Virus record (IMG/VR): IMGVR_UViG_3300006810_000468
Coordinates: 1 to 21,768 of that record
Strand: one strand, 5' to 3'
Origin: a virus
DNA: 21,768 bases
Numbering within the stretch: position 1 is the stretch's first letter; each line of letters starts with the position of its first letter. Under the pieces are notes generated by a model. That model ran no database searches, was not told where the DNA came from, and saw nothing but the letters and a program-made list of their open reading frames with translations. Below, piece by piece: positions 12,691-19,241 of the stretch. Made by a program: the position numbers and the translations under genes.

Positions 12691-14991
12691 ATGCCACCCG
12701 TAAGAACATCCACAGCAGCCCCGCTTCAGGTGGCTGGATCAACAGGGCCGAGGGCGTCAGCAGCGTCATTCGCTCCAAGCTTTGCTGGGGCGGCACAGGG
12801 GTTGTCACAGGTTCCTGGTGCGCTGGCTGCGGTTGCAGGGGCGCGGAAGCAACGCGAGGCTGCCGGGGCTGAATTTGCGCGGGAGCAGGCGATCAATGCC
12901 AAGAAGAAGTTTGAGGCTGACCAGAAGTTCAGGCAGACCGAAGCCGCGAATGATCTCGATGCTTGGCGCAGGGATTGGTCATCCAACAAGGACAGTCTGA
13001 ACCTGTCGCCAGAGGACGCCGAGGCCCAGATGGAGAAGGCTATCTCCGAGACCGTGGCAAAGCGTGGGTTGACAGGCGACTTTGAACGCGACTTCCGAGG
13101 CAAGTCTGGAGGCTGGAAAAACTCCATGATGGAGGACTTTGAGGTTGGGCGAGAGAACAAGCGGATTGATGATGCGAGCCTTCGGCTCACTCAGGCGGTC
13201 AATGAGGCGAATCAGCGATTCTTCAACACGGGTGACAGTGAGTTCTTAGTTGGGTCACGGGATGACCTCCACCGAAATGTGGACAACCTGTTTGAAGGGA
13301 TGCCGGTGCGCATCCAGAAGCAGAAGGCTGCTATCGACACGGTTGTCGCCAAATCCCTGATTTCGGTTGATCCAGAGATTGGGGAGCAGTTTGTCCGAGA
13401 GTCCAAGTATATTGACCCGGTCACCCGAGAGAACATGCTTGAGGCCGCGAAAAATGCTTTCACTGCCTACAATTACCAGGAGCGTCTGGACATGGACGCA
13501 TTGGCAGACAAGCACGTTGGCGAGGTTCTGAACGGGAAGCCTGTTAATCGGCTCACAGAGGACGCCTTTAAGATGGTATTCAATGACCGTGAGGGGGCTG
13601 CCAAGTTTGCTGCCTATGAGCGCAAGATGGACATTAACGAGATGGCCGCTGGCGTGATCGGGGTTTACTCTGGAACCAATGCTGCAAGCATTTCAGAGGT
13701 GGTCAAAAAGGCTGCCAACTCCAAAGACCCGAAGGTGGGGGCTGCCATGAAGATTGCCGCCGATCACTTGGCTAAGGAGGCGAATGGGATGCGGACCAAT
13801 CCGGTAAGATACCAAAACAACGGTCTGCCTGCTTTGGTTGAGGCGAATGCGACACTGATACAGGCTGCCCAGGCCCACGATGCCAATCCAACCGAGGCAA
13901 GCATGATTGCTTTACAGGCCGCTCAGACCGAGGTCAATGACATCAGGTTGAGTTACCAAGGAATGGGCGATAGTCCATACCACCTCAACCTGTCTTCGCA
14001 TCTGCATTCACTTTTGGAGAACAGCGAAGCAAAACAGTATGCGGACGACATCTTAAATGCAAATCCGGCTGATGTTCTTGATAAATGGAAGGAGATCATG
14101 GCGTCTTATCCAGACGAGAAGCATCAATGGATTGTTTTTGAGGACATCGCTGCGCAGGGCTTAAAGTTTGAGCATATAATGTCCTTCTTTGTGAAGGACG
14201 AACACTTTGCACACACATTTATTTCTGCGCAACGTCTTGGAGCGGATCAGAAGTCAGTTTTGACGGATGATAAGCGCGCTCAATTTGCATCTGTTCTTCG
14301 GGAAAACCCCATGTATCAGGCTTGGGTGCAGGCGTCTGATGATGCCGGGGCTAGGCCCGAGTATGTTGTTGCCGGGGCAAACTCTCTAATAAACTACGCC
14401 GAAGAAATTAACCGCCGAGGCGAGGCTGACATGGATGAGGCAATAAAGATCGCAGTCGAGAACGTTTTTGGCTGGATGCACGTCTTTGACACAGGCGATG
14501 GAACAGTTGCGCTTGATACGAGAAAGGTTCTGCCCGAGTCAATTGAAGCGCTGGAGGAATTTCTGCCGGACGCATTGAGCGTCCTTGACCTGAAGGACAT
14601 CAACCCGGTGCAATTTGAGATGGTTACTGAAGGGTTCAACATTAAGGACCGCGAGAGGTACATACAGGATGTTCTTTCCGTGCAGGGCCAAGTGTGGCTT
14701 GCAATGGACCGCGACGGCAAAAGCGTCGTCTTGATGGGGCGGGAAGGACCAGGGGGAGATCAGTTTGTCATCAATGACAAAGACGGAAACCCTTACCGAA
14801 TCCATGTTGATGATCCGCCGGTGAGGACTCCGTTTAGGCCCGGGACACCTTGGAGGGAACCCCTGCGAGCCAACAGATTTGGCGACCCAAGCACGCGCTC
14901 AAATTGGCCGTTTGCTGCGCCTGCCGCACGAATAGGGCCGACCATGCAGCAGATGCAAGAGTCTGCGAAGACCATTGAGCAAGTGTACTAA
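12691..14991 (+). CDS. Internal virion protein C-like (T7 gp15-like)
   Basis: In T7, gp15 forms the periplasmic tunnel with gp16. The 766 residues match T7 gp15 (747) and the gene holds the same place. After an Ala/Pro-rich low-complexity start (1-50), the protein is predicted to be almost entirely helical and charged. It includes segments such as KSLISVDPEIGEQFVRESKY (221-240) followed by IDPVTRENMLEAAKNAF, a pattern typical of podoviral ejection proteins. There is no signal peptide, membrane segment or recognisable enzyme motif. The C-terminal 60 residues are Pro/Arg-rich and probably flexible. The start lies 1 bp after the previous stop. The stop overlaps the next gene by one base (TAATG). 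The family call rests on position, size and composition. Confidence 0.78.
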   Translation: MPPVRTSTAAPLQVAGSTGPRASAASFAPSFAGAAQGLSQVPGALAAVAGARKQREAAGAEFAREQAINAKKKFEADQKFRQTEAANDLDAWRRDWSSNKDSLNLSPEDAEAQMEKAISETVAKRGLTGDFERDFRGKSGGWKNSMMEDFEVGRENKRIDDASLRLTQAVNEANQRFFNTGDSEFLVGSRDDLHRNVDNLFEGMPVRIQKQKAAIDTVVAKSLISVDPEIGEQFVRESKYIDPVTRENMLEAAKNAFTAYNYQERLDMDALADKHVGEVLNGKPVNRLTEDAFKMVFNDREGAAKFAAYERKMDINEMAAGVIGVYSGTNAASISEVVKKAANSKDPKVGAAMKIAADHLAKEANGMRTNPVRYQNNGLPALVEANATLIQAAQAHDANPTEASMIALQAAQTEVNDIRLSYQGMGDSPYHLNLSSHLHSLLENSEAKQYADDILNANPADVLDKWKEIMASYPDEKHQWIVFEDIAAQGLKFEHIMSFFVKDEHFAHTFISAQRLGADQKSVLTDDKRAQFASVLRENPMYQAWVQASDDAGARPEYVVAGANSLINYAEEINRRGEADMDEAIKIAVENVFGWMHVFDTGDGTVALDTRKVLPESIEALEEFLPDALSVLDLKDINPVQFEMVTEGFNIKDRERYIQDVLSVQGQVWLAMDRDGKSVVLMGREGPGGDQFVINDKDGNPYRIHVDDPPVRTPFRPGTPWREPLRANRFGDPSTRSNWPFAAPAARIGPTMQQMQESAKTIEQVY

Positions 14992-16568
14992 TGATAGGAA
15001 TCCCGTCAGTAGCAAAAAGCGAAGGGCGATTCGTGAGGCCGCGCCTCCCGTTTTCATCCGTTGCGGGCGCGGCTTTTAAGCAGGGCTTTCACGACACATT
15101 CTTTAATGTTATCCAGGAGAATGTTGAGGAATCTATCTACAATGAGGGCTTGATGCTCACGCCTGAAGAGGCGAACAATCGTTATAGTCTTCCTGGTCTT
15201 GAGTTTAATGAGCCTATCAGGGAGGGTCTTGCCGCGCTGAAGTTTCGCCGCAAGCAATCGGAGATTGCGAGGCAGACGGTAATGCAGCAGGGGACCAATG
15301 GGCTGCTATCCTTGCGTGGGGTCGGCTCTATGGCTACTTCCATCATTGCTAACAACTTGAGCCCGATTGACTTTGCGTTCAATTTTGCGCCAATCGCTGG
15401 GGCTACAAGGTATGGCCGCGCAAGTAGCCTGATGTCGAAGGCTGCGTCAAGGGGCGTCAAAAAGCTCGGCGGATTAGGCAAGCCCGTATCCAAGGTGTCG
15501 ATGCCCGCGTTTCACAGGATGGTGTCAGCCGGAATTGACGCCTCAGTTGGCAACCTTGTTCTTGAAGTGCCGCTATATTTGCAGAACGAGAAGGACCAGA
15601 CCCGCCATACGCTGGGCGACGTTGCGCTCAATGTTGGGCTTGGTGGCATGTTCGGCATGGGGTTGAGCGGTCTAGGCACAATGATGCGTGGGGCTGCTCG
15701 CAAGTGGGCGGCAGCCAGTTCTTCAACCAAGGCCAAAGCAATCCAGGCGCATTTCAACGAGGCGAAGGCTGACGAGGCTGCTAGGATCGCAGACGAGGTC
15801 TTGGAGTCTGATCCTAATGTGATTCGTCAGCGGGTAATCAGGGAGCGGGCGCAAGTTGCGTTGACTGAAGCAATCCGCGAGGCTGAATCCGAGGTTCCCT
15901 ACATGGAGGCCGCGTTTCGGACCAAGTTAATCATTGATTCCGGCGTGAAAACCGGAGCCGAGGACATTGTAGATATAGCCAAGAGAAACTTGGATAATCT
16001 CAAGCGCCATTCCCCTGTCAAGCACAAGGCTGTATCAGAGGCGTTGCCTATTGCGGAGACCGGCGATGACATAGCCTTAGATACGCTTGCTAGAGCATTG
16101 GGTGTTATTTACGACCCTGGTTCCACGGGAAGGATTCCTAAAGACTTTGCCGACAAATGGGTTACAAACCCAGTCTTCAAGGCCAAGCAGAAGGGTGAGA
16201 TATTTAAGAGAAGGGGAGAGACGGCTGCGCCCGAGATCGAGAACCAGGTCAAGCGAGAGGTCTTGGCCGAGCGCATTCGCCTTGTTCAACGATCTTATCG
16301 GGAGGCGTTGGAGAAGATGAAGGCGAATGATACCAAGGCGCGGCGAGTAGCTCAAGAACTCGACGCCAATGCTGAACCTTCCAAACCTTTGCGCCCACAG
16401 GACGATGTGCGCGGGCAGGCTGCCGATGAGGCTACGCTGACAGAGGACATCAACAGCATTACTGAAGCTATGGGCGACACCGCAGAATCTGTAAAGAAGA
16501 ACTTCAACCAAGGCCCCGATGAGAAAGGTATACAAGCTGGACTCGACTGCCTGATTAAAAATGCCTAA
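14991..16568 (+). CDS. Internal virion protein, N-terminal part of a split gp16-like protein
   Basis: The 525-aa product begins with a short basic region and the segment AAFKQGFHDTFFNVI. Two hydrophobic, Gly-rich stretches follow (about 104-140, including LSPIDFAFNFAPIAGATRYG; and about 207-233, LGDVALNVGLGGMFGMGLSG) that could enter the inner membrane, as ejected virion proteins do. Residues 240-525 are helical and charged. No lytic transglycosylase motif like that at the N-terminus of T7 gp16 is visible. Together with the next ORF (875 aa) the total of 1,400 aa is close to T7 gp16 (1,318), so the pair probably replaces gp16. It overlaps the next ORF by 8 bp, in a different frame. Confidence 0.75.
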   Translation: MIGIPSVAKSEGRFVRPRLPFSSVAGAAFKQGFHDTFFNVIQENVEESIYNEGLMLTPEEANNRYSLPGLEFNEPIREGLAALKFRRKQSEIARQTVMQQGTNGLLSLRGVGSMATSIIANNLSPIDFAFNFAPIAGATRYGRASSLMSKAASRGVKKLGGLGKPVSKVSMPAFHRMVSAGIDASVGNLVLEVPLYLQNEKDQTRHTLGDVALNVGLGGMFGMGLSGLGTMMRGAARKWAAASSSTKAKAIQAHFNEAKADEAARIADEVLESDPNVIRQRVIRERAQVALTEAIREAESEVPYMEAAFRTKLIIDSGVKTGAEDIVDIAKRNLDNLKRHSPVKHKAVSEALPIAETGDDIALDTLARALGVIYDPGSTGRIPKDFADKWVTNPVFKAKQKGEIFKRRGETAAPEIENQVKREVLAERIRLVQRSYREALEKMKANDTKARRVAQELDANAEPSKPLRPQDDVRGQAADEATLTEDINSITEAMGDTAESVKKNFNQGPDEKGIQAGLDCLIKNA

Positions 16569-19188
16569 GCCCAATTGTGCATCCGCTCTAGTGCGAGCCG
16601 CGTCTCACGAAGACATTACCCGTGAGAAAGCGGAAGAAATTCTGTCCGAGATCAAGAATCTCGCCAAACAGAAGCAGGAGGCGCGTGGGCTGACGCGTAA
16701 ACAGGCTTTATACGAGGCAGGCAAGGAATACCTTGGGGATGCCCGTCTTGAGGCGTTAGTAGAGAACCGCAACAAGTTGCTCCAAAAAGCTGCTGAGGAT
16801 GGCACGCTGCAACAGATTCAGCGGTTTGACTCCATTGCTGGCGGGCTGGAAGCCCGCCTTAAGAAGTCCTACACCAAGGAGGCCGGTCAGGCAGGTGTTG
16901 AGGGCGGTGATCGCAGTGTTGAGTATGACGCCGAGGCGATTGCGGCGGAAGGCTTTGGTAGGCTGGCAGCAAGGCTTGAGGCTGCCGGGTTGTCCCGCGA
17001 ATTCCAGCGAGGTGAGATTGATGAGTTGATTATGATCGAGTTGGAGCAGTTGACCATTAATGGTGGAAAGCCTGGGGTCACCGGGAACGCTGCCGCCAAG
17101 AAGATTGCATCTGCCGTGCATCCAATCCTCGATGGACTGGTTGACATGAAAAACCGCAACGGGGCTTGGATCAAGAAGATGAAGGGCTACACCGTGCGGC
17201 AGACTCACGATAAGCACTTGATTCGCCTTTTGGGTGGTAAGGACTTCAACGCTGATGGTCACCGTGAAAAATCCTTTACAGCTTGGAAGGCCCTAATTCT
17301 TCCATTGCTGGACAAGGAGCGCACCTTTGGCGTAAAAGATCCTGAAGAATTTCTCCGCAAGGTGCATGAGGAGTTTCACTCAGGTGATTTTGGCAAGGCG
17401 ACAATGGTTTTTGCGGACGGGCAGAAAAAAATTGTCGCTGACGTTGTCGGGATGGATGCGGAGGTTGGAACTATGCGGACTGCTGCCAGCACGGCAAAGT
17501 CTATCTCTGCTTCCCGGGTTCTACACTTCAAAGATGCCGCCAGTAGCTATGCCTACATGAAACAGCTTGGCGTGCATTCACGCCTGTATGACGCAGTCCT
17601 CGCCCAGATCAGCACAGACTCCCGTAACATTGCGCTCATGCGGGCCTTCGGGCCTGACGCTGCTGGAGGCTTTGAAAGGGTTCTCAAGAAGGCTGTAAAG
17701 ATTGCGAGGGACACTGGAAATATTAAGCAGATCGATGATTTCAAGTCACCGAAAGGAAAGAAGCGTATCGAAGATGCATGGCGGGCCGTATCAGGCGGGA
17801 TGTCCAGCGCAACCGAAACTCCACTTGGCAAGTTCACAGACGGAATGCTGACTATTCAGTCAATGTCCAAGCTGTTTGGAGCGGCATTCACATCAATTGG
17901 CGACGTGGCCTTCATCTGGCACGCAATGAGGCAGATGGGGGTCGGCAGAATTGAGTCTGCCATGCGTGTGTTCTCTGCGCTCCCCAAGGGCTTTGAAGCT
18001 TTCCGCCCGTTTGCCAGAGAGGGTAACGAGCGTGCCTTGTTCTACCGGGTAAACTCGGTAGCGGTTGACGCGCTCTCAGGAGAGGTTGCTGCCCGCTTTG
18101 GTTCTCTTGTCCAGCAGAGTGGGCGAAGCGGTGAATTCCTGCGGAATGCGAACAATATGTTCTTCCGCATGAACTTCCTATCTCAGTGGACGGAGTCAGT
18201 AAAGGCGGCAGCCTTCCAAGCACACGCATCATTGATGGGAGAGATGGCCCACCTTCGGATGCCGGAACTGCCCGATGAAATTGCAACCAGTCTGCGGGAA
18301 TCGGGTGTCACTGACATCCAGTGGGATGCCATTCGTTCGGGGGTCAAGAAGATCGATGGGAGATACTTCCTCGGGGCTGACGCCCTGGATGACGTTGATG
18401 TCACCCCGTTGCTCAAGGAGATGGGGCTGAAGGATACCGCAGTTAATCGCAAGCGTGCGTTGGATGACCTGAAGATCAAGACTGTTTCATACTTCAGGTC
18501 TTTCCAAGACCGTGCTGTTCCATCTCCTGGGCTCAACGAGCGCATTACTCAAACGGGTGGCGGACTCTCAAAGGACACACTGCAAGGCACGTTCAATGCC
18601 CTGTTCTGGCAGTTCAAGACATTTCCCTTGACCGTCTACAACAAGGTTATCAAGGGAAACAAAAGGATGGCCGAATTTACCGGCAACCAGGGCAGCTTCT
18701 ACATGGACGTTGCAATGTTGGTTGCCGCCACATCTGTGACTGGCTACCTCTCGGGTATGTTCAAGGACTTGCTCAAGGGGCGGAGCCCCAAGAGTCTGGA
18801 CAACGGGAAGACATGGGCGGATGCCGCCTTGCGCGGCGGAGCGTTGGGCATCTACGGCGACATGCTGTTCCAGCAGTATGATAACGGATTTAGGAAGTTC
18901 ACCTCAACTATGGCGGGTCCGACCGCAGGGAGTGTCCTTGACCCTGGCTTTGCCGGGATGCAACAACTTGCTACTGGGGAGTTTAAGAAGGCAGGGAAGA
19001 CTGCTTATAACATGCTTGGTGACAACATCCCGAAGGCAGGTGCAGCGCACCTGCTCATTAAACCTGCGTTTGACTACACTGTTGGCTACTCTATCAACGA
19101 ATTCTTCCAGCCTGGGTGGGAGCGACGTTACCGGCAGCGCATGAAGGAGAACGGACAGGAGTTGTTCGGGCTCGGCGACCCTAGATAA
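16561..19188 (+). CDS. Internal virion protein, C-terminal part of a split gp16-like protein
   Basis: This 875-aa protein starts PKPNCASALVRAASHEDITR, a Cys-plus-helix opening I recognise from large ejection proteins of marine podoviruses. Long helical regions follow. A central part contains SMSKLFGAAFTSIGDVAFIW (434-453). The strongly conserved-looking C-terminus includes LFWQFKTFPLTVYNKVIKG (681-699), a hydrophobic segment VAMLVAATSVTGYLSGMF (717-734), LRGGALGIYGDMLFQQ and a closing PGWERRYRQRMKE. The ATG has no good ribosome binding site and lies inside the 8-bp overlap with the previous ORF, so translation is probably coupled. It likely forms the cytoplasm-proximal part of the DNA-ejection channel. 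No enzyme motif is recognised. Confidence 0.78.
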   Translation: MPKPNCASALVRAASHEDITREKAEEILSEIKNLAKQKQEARGLTRKQALYEAGKEYLGDARLEALVENRNKLLQKAAEDGTLQQIQRFDSIAGGLEARLKKSYTKEAGQAGVEGGDRSVEYDAEAIAAEGFGRLAARLEAAGLSREFQRGEIDELIMIELEQLTINGGKPGVTGNAAAKKIASAVHPILDGLVDMKNRNGAWIKKMKGYTVRQTHDKHLIRLLGGKDFNADGHREKSFTAWKALILPLLDKERTFGVKDPEEFLRKVHEEFHSGDFGKATMVFADGQKKIVADVVGMDAEVGTMRTAASTAKSISASRVLHFKDAASSYAYMKQLGVHSRLYDAVLAQISTDSRNIALMRAFGPDAAGGFERVLKKAVKIARDTGNIKQIDDFKSPKGKKRIEDAWRAVSGGMSSATETPLGKFTDGMLTIQSMSKLFGAAFTSIGDVAFIWHAMRQMGVGRIESAMRVFSALPKGFEAFRPFAREGNERALFYRVNSVAVDALSGEVAARFGSLVQQSGRSGEFLRNANNMFFRMNFLSQWTESVKAAAFQAHASLMGEMAHLRMPELPDEIATSLRESGVTDIQWDAIRSGVKKIDGRYFLGADALDDVDVTPLLKEMGLKDTAVNRKRALDDLKIKTVSYFRSFQDRAVPSPGLNERITQTGGGLSKDTLQGTFNALFWQFKTFPLTVYNKVIKGNKRMAEFTGNQGSFYMDVAMLVAATSVTGYLSGMFKDLLKGRSPKSLDNGKTWADAALRGGALGIYGDMLFQQYDNGFRKFTSTMAGPTAGSVLDPGFAGMQQLATGEFKKAGKTAYNMLGDNIPKAGAAHLLIKPAFDYTVGYSINEFFQPGWERRYRQRMKENGQELFGLGDPR

Positions 19189-19189
19189 A

Positions 19190-19215
19190 CTGGAAATCTG
19201 CTTGCACATTTCCAG
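19190..19215 (+). repeat. Hairpin between the ejection and fibre genes
   Basis: CTGGAAAT (19190-19197) and ATTTCCAG (19208-19215) form a perfect 8-bp stem with a 10-base loop, 1 bp after the stop codon. No T-run follows, so it is not a typical terminator. It could be a weak terminator, an RNA-processing site or a stabilising 3' hairpin. Confidence 0.55.
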
Positions 19216-19241
19216 CAATTGAATCCGAATAGGACAGAGCA

